A DNA stretch of 64,000 bases. Source: Paenibacillus sp. FSL R5-0517. GTDB taxonomy: Bacteria; Bacillota; Bacilli; Paenibacillales; Paenibacillaceae. The notes under the pieces were generated by a model. The model did not search any database. It worked only from the letters and a program-made list of their open reading frames with translations, and was not told the DNA's origin. This document shows positions 9,021 through 18,259 of the stretch, in pieces (positions within the stretch are counted from its first letter, which is position 1; each line of letters begins with the position of its first letter). Made by a program: the position numbers and the translations under genes. The stretch spans positions 2,480,001 through 2,544,000 of the forward strand of contig NZ_CP150235.1 in assembly GCF_037974355.1 (NCBI RefSeq), written 5' to 3'.

Positions 9021-9904
9021 AGGATCAGGCAGCTGCACTTCGAAATATGGTCTCCGCGCCATTGGAATTGGAAGGTATTGAGCGAGATATTCGATCCTCT
9101 AAAATCATTACTGTGGCCAGTGGTAAGGGAGGTGTTGGTAAATCCAATTTCACACTGAACTTTGCCTTGGCACTGCAGGCTTTGGGGAAAAAGGTACTTG
9201 TATTTGATGCCGATATTGGAATGGCTAATATTGATGTTCTTATGGGTACGTCTTCTTCCTATAATCTTTATCACCTGTTATACCGACAAAAATCTATAAG
9301 GGAGATCATACAACTGGGTGCCAGCGGCTTGCCTTACATTGCTGGTGGATCGGGCATGAAAGAGTTATTCTCATTGTCTGATCGTGATCTGGAGTTCTTC
9401 GCCAGTCAAGTGGAGGATATTGCCCAGGAAATGGATTATGTCATCTTCGACACTGGGGCAGGACTCTCCAGGGAGAATATGAAGTTCATCGGTGCTGCCG
9501 ATGAATGCCTGATTATAACCACACCTGAACCGACTTCAATAACCGATGCTTATGCTTTAGTCAAAGTTATGCACGGCCAGGAAAATGCTACGCCCTTTCG
9601 GATGATCGTTAACCGGGTGGAGGACGAACGAGAAGCGGAACGGGTGGCAGATAAAATAGCTGGAGTGGCAAGGCGGTTTTTGCAGACGGATATTCCGCTG
9701 CTTGGGTATATTTCGGAAGACGCCCAGGTGGTCAAGGCGGTTAAAAGGCAAATGCCCTATAGTCTGGCTTATCCCAATGCCAAAGCCTCCAAAGATATAG
9801 AGAAACTTGCTCTTCGTTATCTGGCTGTACCTGCAACTCCGGGATCCGGAACCTTGACAGGAATCAGGGGATTTATGAATAAGTGGCTTAAACGGACAAC
9901 ATGA
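9017..9904 (+). CDS. flhG: MinD-like ATPase FlhG (YlxH), flagellar number control
   Basis: FlhG is a ParA/MinD-family ATPase that stimulates the FlhF GTPase and limits flagellar number. The deviant Walker A motif KGGVGKSN is at 37-44. Walker A' / switch residues appear in VFDADIGMANIDVLMG, and FDTGAG forms the Walker B region. The N-terminal ~25 residues contain the short segment (DQAAALRNMV) that in this family activates FlhF. The C-terminus contains an amphipathic stretch (GIRGFMNKWLKR) resembling the MinD membrane-targeting helix. It is coupled to flhF by ATGA. Confidence 0.95.
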   Translation: MKDQAAALRNMVSAPLELEGIERDIRSSKIITVASGKGGVGKSNFTLNFALALQALGKKVLVFDADIGMANIDVLMGTSSSYNLYHLLYRQKSIREIIQLGASGLPYIAGGSGMKELFSLSDRDLEFFASQVEDIAQEMDYVIFDTGAGLSRENMKFIGAADECLIITTPEPTSITDAYALVKVMHGQENATPFRMIVNRVEDEREAERVADKIAGVARRFLQTDIPLLGYISEDAQVVKAVKRQMPYSLAYPNAKASKDIEKLALRYLAVPATPGSGTLTGIRGFMNKWLKRTT

Positions 9905-9936
9905 TTTCTGAAAAAAGGAAACAGGGGTGACACAAC

Positions 9937-11373
9937 ATGGCGGTCTATCAAGTATTGGTTGTCGATGATTCCGCTTTTATGCGTAAGATTGTTACGGATT
10001 TGATCCAAGCGGATCCGGAATTCAAGGTCACGGCAACGGCATCAAACGGTAGAGAAGCGATTCAAAAATCACTGGAATTGAAACCCGATATTATTACAAT
10101 GGACGTTGAGATGCCCGAAATGAATGGGTTGGATGCATTAAAATCAATTATGAAGGAATCCTTCGTTCCTGTGATTATGCTCTCAGGTATCAATGAACAA
10201 GGCATGAAAGAAACCATTATGGCGCTTGAAGCCGGAGCATTCGACTTCATTCGGAAACCATCTATTTCACATGACCAGGATATTGCTCAAGTCGGTAAGG
10301 CCTTGGTTGAGCGCATGCGTGCTGCGATGAATGAGATCAAGCGAAAAGCTGATCGTGAGTTATCGTTGAAAAATAGAGAGATTTCGCGAGCAACAGTTGT
10401 CCCTTCAGCTCAGCAGGTAAACAAAGAAATGCCAGGCAAGGATCGAGTAGAGCCTGCGAAAAAAATGATTGAACCTGCGAAGACGAGTCAACGCTCTCTT
10501 CAAGAGCGGACTGACGTCTTTCAGGCCAAATCCAAGAAACCTATTGAGCCATTATCACCTTCGAAACCAGGCCGCTTGGAGAAAAAAACGGAACCTTTGC
10601 CGAAAGCAGAGCGGACTTTGGAGACGAATGTAGAGAGAGTAGTGAAGTCAGCTAATCCAGTGCAGACTCCGAAGGAAGTTCGGCTACCTAATGCAGCTAG
10701 ACTGGCAGCTGACCAAATAGCAGCAGCCTCTGCAAAAGCCAAGGATGTAATCAAGCCTAATCCTGTCTCTAAAGGTACAGTGGGAGCGGAAGGAACATTC
10801 AACAAGCTTGTGGCAATAGGTTGTTCTACGGGTGGACCGAGGGCTCTCAAGACATTGCTCGAGCAGTTGCCTGCTGATTTGCCTGCACCGGTCATTATTG
10901 TGCAGCATATGCCGCCCAATTTCACACGTTCTTTGGCTCAACGATTGAATACATTCAGTCCATTGCATGTAGTTGAAGCTGAAGAAGGCATGGTCCTGAA
11001 AAAAGGTACCGCCTATATAGCACCCGGCGGATTCCATGTGAAAGTTAACAAAACAGCAGACGGGAAGTTTATCGTGAAGTTGACTGAAGATCAACCAGTG
11101 AATGGACATAGACCTTCAGTGGATACGATGTTTGAGTCACTTCTGCCGTTTACATCTTTACAAAGGCATCTTGTTTTGCTGACAGGAATGGGAAGTGATG
11201 GAGCACGTATGATGAAGAGATTATACGAAGCTGGAGTTACATCAACCTTTGCCGAGAATGAAGAAACATGTGTTGTATATGGTATGCCGCGTTCTGCTGT
11301 AGAGCTGCAATGCGTTCGTCATCTTTTGCCACTGCAGGAGATTGCGTCTAAACTTGTTCAAGCAGTGAAATAA
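9937..11373 (+). CDS. cheB: Chemotaxis methylesterase/glutamine deamidase CheB
   Basis: CheB removes methyl groups from chemoreceptors when phosphorylated by CheA. There is a receiver domain (1-~125, phosphoacceptor D56 in ITMDVEMPEMNG) and a C-terminal methylesterase (~288-478). The catalytic triad looks intact: S297 (GCSTGG), H324 (VQHMP) and D421 (GMGSDGA). At 478 residues it is about 120 longer than usual. The extra length is a Lys/Glu/Pro/Ala-rich linker (~145-285), probably disordered, with no recognisable domain. It lies between flhG and cheA. Confidence 0.96.
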   Translation: MAVYQVLVVDDSAFMRKIVTDLIQADPEFKVTATASNGREAIQKSLELKPDIITMDVEMPEMNGLDALKSIMKESFVPVIMLSGINEQGMKETIMALEAGAFDFIRKPSISHDQDIAQVGKALVERMRAAMNEIKRKADRELSLKNREISRATVVPSAQQVNKEMPGKDRVEPAKKMIEPAKTSQRSLQERTDVFQAKSKKPIEPLSPSKPGRLEKKTEPLPKAERTLETNVERVVKSANPVQTPKEVRLPNAARLAADQIAAASAKAKDVIKPNPVSKGTVGAEGTFNKLVAIGCSTGGPRALKTLLEQLPADLPAPVIIVQHMPPNFTRSLAQRLNTFSPLHVVEAEEGMVLKKGTAYIAPGGFHVKVNKTADGKFIVKLTEDQPVNGHRPSVDTMFESLLPFTSLQRHLVLLTGMGSDGARMMKRLYEAGVTSTFAENEETCVVYGMPRSAVELQCVRHLLPLQEIASKLVQAVK

Positions 11374-11405
11374 CGGAGTGTAACTCACGGAGGAGGTGCC
11401 TCACA

Positions 11406-13478
11406 ATGGACATGAACCAATATTTATCCATGTTTATTGATGAGTCTAATGATCATCTGCAATCGCTTAACGAAAACATGCTTCAACTTGAAGGCAATCC
11501 AGAAGATCTGGGTATAGTTCAGGTAATATTCCGCTCTGCTCATACCTTGAAGGGTATGGCAGCAACAATGGGCTTTGAAGATTTGGCATCACTGACACAT
11601 AAAATGGAAAATGTGTTGGATCTGGTTCGTAATGAGAAGTTAAAAATGCAGGATTACATTTTTGACACCATGTTTAAGAGTCTCGACGCCTTGGAAACGA
11701 TGGTTCAGGATATTACCGAAGGTGGACAAGGTAAAGCTGATGTTTCGTCAATCGTTGCTTCGCTTCAGGCCATTGAAAACGGTGAAATGACAAACGGAGA
11801 TACATCTGCTACGGAAACAAAAAAGCCAGCTAACGCTTCAATTGCTTCGGCTGTGGAACTGGATGAATTCCAATATTCGGTGCTGGATCAGTCGATTGCC
11901 GAAGGTCATCGTGTGTTCTATGTGGATGTACTCGTTAGCGAGCATAGCCAGTTAAAAGGTGTACGGGCTTACATGGTTTTTGATATGCTGGAACGTTCAG
12001 GTGAAGTCGTAAAGGCTTACCCTTCCGTTCAGGATATTGAGCAAGAGAAGTTTGAGCGCAGTTTCTCGTTGTATTACATAACAACTAAAGAGGCGCACGA
12101 ACTGGAAGAAGGCATCATGAGTATCTCTGAGATTGAAAGTGCAAAGCTGATTCAACTGGATCAGGAGACTCTTCAGCAGATGGCTAATCAGGTAGCAGCT
12201 ACAGTTGAAGCGCCACCCGCATCAACAGCTGTAGCTGAAGTTGCTTCGCCGGATAACAATTCTGCACCTGCAGAAGAATCCAAAACGGCACCAGCCAAAA
12301 CTGCTGCGCCGAAACAAGCTGCTGCACCTTCACGTACCATTCGTGTGGATATTGAACGTCTCGACGTATTGATGAACCTGTTCAGTGAATTGTTGATTGA
12401 CCGTTCACGTCTGGAGCAATTGGCCAGTGAGACAGGCAACAATGATTTATCCGATACAGTTGCACATTTAAGTCGAGTTAGCACAGATTTGCAAAATATT
12501 GTACTGAAATTGCGGATGGTACCGGTAGATACCGTATTTAACCGATTCCCGCGTATGATCCGTGATCTGGCCAAGACACTAGATAAAAAAATCGATTTGG
12601 TTATTACGGGTGCTGAGACGGAATTGGACCGTACGGTAATTGATGAGATTGGTGATCCGCTTGTGCATTTACTGCGTAACGCGGTTGACCATGGTGTGGA
12701 ATCCATTGCAGAGCGTGTAGCTGCAGGTAAACCAGAGATGGGTACAGTAAACCTGCGTGCCTTCCACAGTGGAAATCACGTGTTTATTGAAATCGAAGAT
12801 GATGGTAAAGGTATCTATCGCGACAAGCTTTTGAAAACCGCGATCAAACGTGGTGTTGTAACCGAAGAACAAGGTGCCAAGATGAGTGATGATGAAGTGA
12901 ATCAACTGTTGTTCGCACCTGGTTTCAGTACTGCAGATATTATCTCGGATATCTCTGGCCGGGGCGTTGGCTTGGATGTAGTAAAATCGAAGATCACTTC
13001 GCTTGGTGGTAATGTAACGATTCATTCAACTCCAGGCAAAGGTACTAACTTCTCTGTTCAGCTTCCGTTGACTCTATCCATTATCGCGGCGATGCTGGTA
13101 CGACTTGGTTCAGAGAAATACGCTGTTCCGTTATCCTCCATTGTAGAGACGGCCATTGTACAACGGGAACAAGTTCGTAATATTCACGGCAATAAAATGA
13201 TTACGTTCCGTGAGTCACTGATTCCGTACTTGTCCTTGAGCGAAGTTTTCTCCGTACCGGACTTCAATGACGCTGATGAGCAGGAAACAGAAATTGTCGT
13301 GATTCGCAAAGGTGACCGTCTTGCAGCCGTAGCTGTTGAAGAATTCATTGGACAAAGTGAGATTGTTCTCAAATCAATGGGAACCTATCTTCCTGCTATT
13401 GAAGGAATCTCTGGAGCAACTATACTCGGAGATGGACAAGTAGCCCTGATTCTTGATCCTAATGCATTTATTAAATAA
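11406..13478 (+). CDS. cheA: Chemotaxis histidine kinase CheA
   Basis: CheA is the receptor-coupled kinase that phosphorylates CheY and CheB. The order is: HPt domain (1-~105) with phosphorylated H46 in SAHTLKGMA; P2 CheY-binding domain (~155-245); an Ala/Pro-rich linker; dimerisation domain (~315-375); ATPase domain (~380-555) with N box LLRNAVDHG and G boxes EDDGKGI and GRGVGLDVV; and a C-terminal CheW-like P5 domain (~560-690). The length of 690 residues is typical. GGAGGTG precedes ATG 11406. Confidence 0.97.
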   Translation: MDMNQYLSMFIDESNDHLQSLNENMLQLEGNPEDLGIVQVIFRSAHTLKGMAATMGFEDLASLTHKMENVLDLVRNEKLKMQDYIFDTMFKSLDALETMVQDITEGGQGKADVSSIVASLQAIENGEMTNGDTSATETKKPANASIASAVELDEFQYSVLDQSIAEGHRVFYVDVLVSEHSQLKGVRAYMVFDMLERSGEVVKAYPSVQDIEQEKFERSFSLYYITTKEAHELEEGIMSISEIESAKLIQLDQETLQQMANQVAATVEAPPASTAVAEVASPDNNSAPAEESKTAPAKTAAPKQAAAPSRTIRVDIERLDVLMNLFSELLIDRSRLEQLASETGNNDLSDTVAHLSRVSTDLQNIVLKLRMVPVDTVFNRFPRMIRDLAKTLDKKIDLVITGAETELDRTVIDEIGDPLVHLLRNAVDHGVESIAERVAAGKPEMGTVNLRAFHSGNHVFIEIEDDGKGIYRDKLLKTAIKRGVVTEEQGAKMSDDEVNQLLFAPGFSTADIISDISGRGVGLDVVKSKITSLGGNVTIHSTPGKGTNFSVQLPLTLSIIAAMLVRLGSEKYAVPLSSIVETAIVQREQVRNIHGNKMITFRESLIPYLSLSEVFSVPDFNDADEQETEIVVIRKGDRLAAVAVEEFIGQSEIVLKSMGTYLPAIEGISGATILGDGQVALILDPNAFIK

Positions 13479-13519
13479 GCATAGAGCGAAGTCTTACATT
13501 TAATAGGGAGGTTTTTTAC

Positions 13520-13981
13520 ATGGAAGAAGAGTTGAAAGTCATCGTCTTTAAATTGGGTTCCGAAGAGTATGGTATTGAGGTAGACAAAGTTCAGACGATT
13601 GAGCGCATGATGCCAATTACCCGTGTTCCCAAGACACTTTCCTTTGTAAAAGGAGTTATCAATTTACGCGGCGTTGTTATTCCGGTCATTGATCTGCGCG
13701 GTCGTTTCTCCCTTCCGGAATCAGAATACACGGATCAGACTCGTATTGTTATCGTAGGTGTTGACGACATGCAAGTTGGCTTCATCGTAGATTCTGCTAA
13801 TGATGTTATCGATATCAAGAGCAGTGCGATCGATAGTCCACCAGAAGTGGTTGGCGGCGTTAAAGCGAGATACCTACGAGGTGTTGCTAAATTGGAAGAT
13901 TCACGCCTGTTGATTATGCTTAACTTGAACGAAGTATTAAATAAAAGCGAGATTGTACAGCTGGAAAGTGTTGAGGGCTAG
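13520..13981 (+). CDS. cheW: Chemotaxis coupling protein CheW
   Basis: This 153-residue single CheW domain links chemoreceptors to CheA. Family segments FKLGSEEYGIEV, INLRGVVIPVIDLR and VGFIVDSANDVI are visible. AGGGAGG lies upstream of ATG 13520. It follows cheA by 41 bases and is followed after four bases by the chosen cheC start. No receiver domain is attached, so it is CheW rather than CheV. Confidence 0.97.
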   Translation: MEEELKVIVFKLGSEEYGIEVDKVQTIERMMPITRVPKTLSFVKGVINLRGVVIPVIDLRGRFSLPESEYTDQTRIVIVGVDDMQVGFIVDSANDVIDIKSSAIDSPPEVVGGVKARYLRGVAKLEDSRLLIMLNLNEVLNKSEIVQLESVEG

Positions 13982-13985
13982 TACC

Positions 13986-14612
13986 GTGGAGATGTTCAAC
14001 CGATTTGAGGTATTCCAGATGGATGTGCTCAAAGAGGTCGGTAACATTGGAGCAGGCAACGCCGCAACGGCGTTGTCTCAACTCCTCAACAGACCGATTG
14101 ACATGGGTGTACCTAAAGTACAAATGCTCCCTTTTGAAGAAGTTGCCGAAAAAGTGGGCGGAGATGAACGCATCGTTGTTACCGTTTTTCTTCGTGTGGA
14201 AGGGGAAGCACCGGGAAATCTTTTCTTTATGATGACACCTGAGGCTGCTAAAATGTTGTTGAATAGACTCGCCGGGTTTGATTTGAAAGAAGGACTTGCT
14301 TTTACAGATATGGAGCAATCAGCGCTTTCCGAGATTGGAAATATTTTGGCTGGATCCTATCTTTCTTCTTTGGCAGATTTCACGAAATTGTCCATGTATC
14401 CAACCGTTCCTGGACTTGCCATCGACATGGCGGGTGCCATTCTAAGCTATGGTTTGTTGCAGTTTGGCGAGATGGGTGACGCTGCATTGTTGATTGACAC
14501 ATCTTTCTTTGAAGGTGAAGATCAGGTTGAGGGTCAGTTTTTCCTCATTCCGGACCCACCATCCTTTGCAAAGATATTTGAATCGCTAGGGGTGCCACTG
14601 AGCCATGATTGA
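13986..14612 (+). CDS. cheC: CheY-P phosphatase CheC
   Basis: CheC dephosphorylates CheY-P and binds CheD, forming a feedback loop in Gram-positive chemotaxis. Both catalytic ExxN motifs are intact: E17-N20 (EVGN) and E116-N119 (EIGN). The start is GTG 13986, with GAGGG about eight bases upstream. A further in-frame ATG at 13992 is too close to a ribosome binding site, and an upstream ATG inside cheW gives an unlikely N-terminus. The length (208 residues) then matches B. subtilis CheC. The end overlaps cheD by eight bases. Confidence 0.95.
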   Translation: MEMFNRFEVFQMDVLKEVGNIGAGNAATALSQLLNRPIDMGVPKVQMLPFEEVAEKVGGDERIVVTVFLRVEGEAPGNLFFMMTPEAAKMLLNRLAGFDLKEGLAFTDMEQSALSEIGNILAGSYLSSLADFTKLSMYPTVPGLAIDMAGAILSYGLLQFGEMGDAALLIDTSFFEGEDQVEGQFFLIPDPPSFAKIFESLGVPLSHD

Positions 14613-15102
14613 GGACAAAAGCGTCGTTAAAGTCGGTATGGCGGATCTAAACATCGCTCATCTTCCCGGTGTAATCCGCACGACTGGCTTGGGTTCGTGT
14701 GTGGGATTAACAATGTATGACCCACATTTGAAGCTGGCTGGAATGGCGCATGTCATGCTTCCTACTTCAGAGATCGCACGCGAAGGGAAACTGAACACTG
14801 CGAAATATGCGGATACGGCGTTGCCTGAGCTTTTGGAAAAGATGATAAAACTAGGTGCTTCTCACTCACGTATTGTGTCTAAAATGGCCGGAGGCTCTCA
14901 GATGTTTGCCTTTGCCGGGGCTGGAGATACCATGCGCATTGGACCACGTAATGCAGATTCTTGTCGAGAGTGGCTTCAAAAACTCAATATCCCTCTTCTT
15001 GCAGAAGATACCGGTGGAAATTATGGACGAACAATTGAAATGGATTGTGAAACTGGACTTTTGACTATTCGAAGTGTACAAATGGGTGTAAAGGAATTAT
15101 AA
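14605..15102 (+). CDS. cheD: Chemoreceptor glutamine deamidase CheD
   Basis: CheD deamidates receptor glutamines and, bound to CheC, stimulates its phosphatase activity. The catalytic triad aligns as T26, C32 and H49 (TTGLGSCVGL, then GMAHVMLP), with the spacing seen in Thermotoga CheD. The segment KMAGGSQMFAFAG is a family hallmark. It overlaps the end of cheC by eight bases, in keeping with the functional partnership. Confidence 0.96.
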   Translation: MIEDKSVVKVGMADLNIAHLPGVIRTTGLGSCVGLTMYDPHLKLAGMAHVMLPTSEIAREGKLNTAKYADTALPELLEKMIKLGASHSRIVSKMAGGSQMFAFAGAGDTMRIGPRNADSCREWLQKLNIPLLAEDTGGNYGRTIEMDCETGLLTIRSVQMGVKEL

Positions 15103-15106
15103 GACT

Positions 15107-15550
15107 ATGATAGGAAACTACCGCATTAATCTTGGAGCAGGCATCGTTGGGTTTATTATTACTTTTTTTGTAGCATACAGCAGCAATGTGTTGATGACCA
15201 GTTTAATTCGCGGATTGATCGGATTCGTAGCCTGGTTTGTCCTTGCATACGGTTTACGCTGGGGATTGGGATTGCTGCTGAACCCTCAGGTCGAGGGGAA
15301 TGGATATGGTTATGATTCACCAAATGCTCAAGATCAAAGAGGTTCACAGGTGGACATTAAAATCGAAGACGATGGACAAGAGCTGAATGATTTGCTCAAG
15401 AGTGGACAGAACGCTTCATCTGGGGACGATCTTCCGCCATCTGAGACGAAAGCTCCAACGGGATTCGCTCCTTTGGATCCGCCTAAACTTGTCCGGACCA
15501 AGGATCCGGAGGAATTGGCGCAGGCCGTTCGTCACCTGACAGACAAATAA
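15107..15550 (+). CDS. Small two-helix membrane protein of unknown function
   Basis: I do not recognise this 147-residue protein. It has two hydrophobic segments (~8-33 and ~36-58) with a short turn. A cytoplasmic-looking hydrophilic tail (~60-147) follows, rich in Asp, Gln, Ser and Pro. It begins four bases after cheD and ends just before the sigD ribosome binding site, so it is co-transcribed with both. In B. subtilis cheD is followed directly by sigD, so this is an addition in the present lineage. A role in motility or in membrane control of SigD is a guess from position only. Confidence 0.75.
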   Translation: MIGNYRINLGAGIVGFIITFFVAYSSNVLMTSLIRGLIGFVAWFVLAYGLRWGLGLLLNPQVEGNGYGYDSPNAQDQRGSQVDIKIEDDGQELNDLLKSGQNASSGDDLPPSETKAPTGFAPLDPPKLVRTKDPEELAQAVRHLTDK

Positions 15551-15565
15551 GGAGGGTGAAAGCAA

Positions 15566-16354
15566 TTGAACGAGCGTAAAGCTTCACATTTGAACCATTC
15601 TGATCTGTGGGAAAAGTGGAAAGAACATGGAGATCTTGAAGCCAAGAAAGCTTTGATTGAAAAGTATCTTCACATTGTAAATTATGTATCCGGTCGACTG
15701 GCTGTTGGTTTGCCCAAAAATGTTCCCAAAGATGACTTGGAGAGTAACGGCGTTATGGGGTTAATTGATGCTTTGGAGAAATTCGACTATGAACGTGGTT
15801 TGCAATTTGAGACGTATGCATCATGGAGAGTCCGCGGAGCCATTCTTGACGGTCTGCGTCAAGGTGATTGGGTTCCGCGTTCTGTTCGAGAGAAGGCCAA
15901 GCGTATTGAAGACGCCTACCAACAGCTGGAACAAAGCTATCTGAGGTCCGTTAGTGATGAGGAAATGAGTCAGTATCTGGACGTGTCTACCAAAGATTTT
16001 CAACATATGCTTCAGGAAGTGGCAGTCATGTCACTTTGCTCGCTGGAGGACCCCATTCGTGAAGAAGAGTCTGAGACTCGTCTGTCTTTGATGGTGGATG
16101 AAAAAGCTAAAAATCCGGATTATAAAGTGAATGAATTTTATTTGAAGGAAGCTTTGGTGCAAGGGCTTGACAAATTGACGGTAAAAGAGAGAACGGTTGT
16201 ATCACTCTTGTATTACGAAGATCTTTCTCTTAGTGAAATTGCGGAAGTCATGTCTCTTTCTCCGTCTCGTATATCTCAGTTACATTCCAAGGCAATATTA
16301 CGACTACGCGGCACATTGGACAAACAGAAAGATTTGTTGATGCGTAAAGATTAA
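15566..16354 (+). CDS. sigD: RNA polymerase sigma factor SigD (FliA, motility sigma-28)
   Basis: This is the alternative sigma factor for late flagellar, chemotaxis and autolysin genes. At 262 residues it has region 2 (~20-100, with GLIDALEKFDYERGLQFETYAS split across it), region 3 and region 4 with a C-terminal helix-turn-helix (LSLSEIAEVMSLSPSRIS). It starts at TTG 15566 behind GGAGGGTGA, eight to ten bases away. Position after cheD near the end of the fla/che operon is typical. Operon-end placement makes SigD level depend on full-length transcription in B. subtilis, and the same may hold here. Confidence 0.96.
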   Translation: MNERKASHLNHSDLWEKWKEHGDLEAKKALIEKYLHIVNYVSGRLAVGLPKNVPKDDLESNGVMGLIDALEKFDYERGLQFETYASWRVRGAILDGLRQGDWVPRSVREKAKRIEDAYQQLEQSYLRSVSDEEMSQYLDVSTKDFQHMLQEVAVMSLCSLEDPIREEESETRLSLMVDEKAKNPDYKVNEFYLKEALVQGLDKLTVKERTVVSLLYYEDLSLSEIAEVMSLSPSRISQLHSKAILRLRGTLDKQKDLLMRKD

Positions 16355-16416
16355 TAGAGATAAGTAATATAATTGGAGTTTGGGGAGTGGGAAGTCAAAA
16401 AGGGGGAAGAACTGCA

Positions 16417-17826
16417 GTGACACAGCGGACTGCTTTGGAACAATGTTTAAACATTGTTTTATCGGACGACAAATGCATAGCCTACCTTGAATTTTCCAAA
16501 GAGGAAGAGGGCTTTGCCTGCACGATCGATGAACTCGAACAATTCGTGGCGAACAAGGGCATCAAACAAGGTGTATTGCGAGAGGCATTACTACTTTTTG
16601 TGAGTAACCCTGAAACCTATTTAAAAGATAAATATAAGATTGCCGAAGGGATCGCTCCTATCCAGGGAACAGATGGATTCATCAAAATTCTGGTTGGGAT
16701 GGACGATACAAACGAACGACGACCGCTTGAATCGGAAGATGGAACCGTCGATTACAAAGAAGTGACCCGGTTAAACAATGTCCGTAGTGGTCAGATCATT
16801 GCAGAGCGAATCGCTCCTTGCGAGGGCATACCAGGCAGGGCAGTAACGGGTGAGGAAATTCCTTATCGTCCGGGAAAAGAAGCTCGGTTTAAAGTTGGAA
16901 AAAACGTTGTGATTAACCCGGATGGTTCTGCAATGTATGCTGCACTGGATGGGCTAGTTACCAAAACGGACGGTAACAAACTGAATGTGTTTCCAGTCTA
17001 TGAAGTCAATGGCGACGTTGACTACAATAACGGTAATATCGACTTTGTAGGCACGGTTGTCATACGCGGCAATGTACTTACCGGATTTAAAGTAAAAGCA
17101 GCAGGTGACATTCGTGTCGTCGGAGGTGTCGAAGGAGCGGAACTGGAAGCAGGCGGCTCAATCGAAATAACCGGTGGTATTATTGGGTATAACAAAGGAC
17201 TTGTACAAGCAGGCCATAATGTTAAATGTACGTTTATTCAAGAAGGCAACGTGGATGCTGGTGAAGATGTTCTGGTTTCCCAAAGCATAATGCATTCCAA
17301 TATTCGTGCTGGCCATGGTGTCATCTGTGCAGGAACTAAAGGTCTAATCGTTGGTGGTTCAATTCAGGCAGGTCAGAATGTATCAGCTCGTGTTGTAGGT
17401 AACAGTATGTCGACGGTCACTTCCATTGAAGTGGGTGTTCTGCCAAGGCTGCGTAACGAACTGAATGATCTGCGCAAGGAAGCCAGAGAACAGATGGACT
17501 CCTTGGACAAAACGAAGAAGGCTCTGACTTTGTTAGACCAGTTAGCTGCCGCTGGACAATTAAGTCCGGATAAGATGTCGATGCGAATCAAGCTGAATGC
17601 TACGCAGAAATCTGCTCTTCGGATTAGCGAAGAAACGAAAATGCGTATCTTTGAAATTGAAAAGGCACTTGAAGATACAAGCAAGGCTCGTGTTGATATT
17701 CTGAAGATGATTTATGGAGGCTCTAAAATAGTTATCGGCAGATACACGAAATTTATTAAAGATCCAGTGAGTCGAATTTCATTTTATTATCATGATGGCG
17801 ATATTACGATGGTTCCATACGTTTAA
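16417..17826 (+). CDS. FapA-family protein (DUF342)
   Basis: This is a 469-residue member of the FapA/DUF342 family, predicted cytoplasmic, with no transmembrane segment or signal. The N-terminal ~170 residues form a mixed domain. The central ~175-340 has regularly spaced glycine-rich turns (VVIRGNVLTGFKVKAAGDI and following), consistent with a right-handed beta-helix. A coiled coil follows (~345-435, ELNDLRKEAREQMDSLDK). GTG 16417 is preferred because GGGGGAAG lies about seven bases upstream; GTG 16387 is an alternative. Family members sit in flagellar loci of several Firmicutes. The molecular role is not established. Confidence 0.85.
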   Translation: MTQRTALEQCLNIVLSDDKCIAYLEFSKEEEGFACTIDELEQFVANKGIKQGVLREALLLFVSNPETYLKDKYKIAEGIAPIQGTDGFIKILVGMDDTNERRPLESEDGTVDYKEVTRLNNVRSGQIIAERIAPCEGIPGRAVTGEEIPYRPGKEARFKVGKNVVINPDGSAMYAALDGLVTKTDGNKLNVFPVYEVNGDVDYNNGNIDFVGTVVIRGNVLTGFKVKAAGDIRVVGGVEGAELEAGGSIEITGGIIGYNKGLVQAGHNVKCTFIQEGNVDAGEDVLVSQSIMHSNIRAGHGVICAGTKGLIVGGSIQAGQNVSARVVGNSMSTVTSIEVGVLPRLRNELNDLRKEAREQMDSLDKTKKALTLLDQLAAAGQLSPDKMSMRIKLNATQKSALRISEETKMRIFEIEKALEDTSKARVDILKMIYGGSKIVIGRYTKFIKDPVSRISFYYHDGDITMVPYV

Positions 17827-17878
17827 GTACAGCATTCAGGCACAGGAAGAAATCCATTCGAAACCGTGAGGTGAGCGT

Positions 17879-18193
17879 ATGAGTTTCAAAGCAGTGGAGT
17901 TGCAGATTGCGGTACCACGAACAAGCGAAGCGGGACGTTATCAAAGTGAAGCCCAGCAGAGACCGATTACGGATCAGAATCTTCTGGCAGAGCAAACGAC
18001 GAAGGAAGCCAATGAAGCAAGGCAACGAAGTGAAGCAATGGACGAAACTTCACAGACTTCGGTGCGTGATGGTCAAACCAATGATGGGAATCAGCAGAGT
18101 GGTTCCGATGGACAGCAGACTGTTGAGGCTCAAGAAACTGTCAAACCTGCAGAACACCCGTACAAAGGAAAACATATAGATCTGTCTTTATAA
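17879..18193 (+). CDS. Small hydrophilic protein of unknown function
   Basis: This is a 104-residue protein I cannot assign to a family. The N-terminal ~30 residues (SFKAVELQIAVPRTSEAGR) look structured. The rest is rich in Gln, Glu, Thr and Ser and is probably disordered, ending with HPYKGKHIDLSL, which looks like a conserved short motif. GAGGTGAGCG precedes ATG 17879 and supports translation. It lies between the FapA-family gene and the SwrB-like gene in the same orientation, so it is probably part of the motility transcript. Function unknown. Confidence 0.7.
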   Translation: MSFKAVELQIAVPRTSEAGRYQSEAQQRPITDQNLLAEQTTKEANEARQRSEAMDETSQTSVRDGQTNDGNQQSGSDGQQTVEAQETVKPAEHPYKGKHIDLSL

Positions 18194-18259
18194 TAAATGG
18201 TTGTTATAGACAATGCAGTCTTGCGCACCGATGGTTGAATCAGAAGGAGAGAACCCAAT

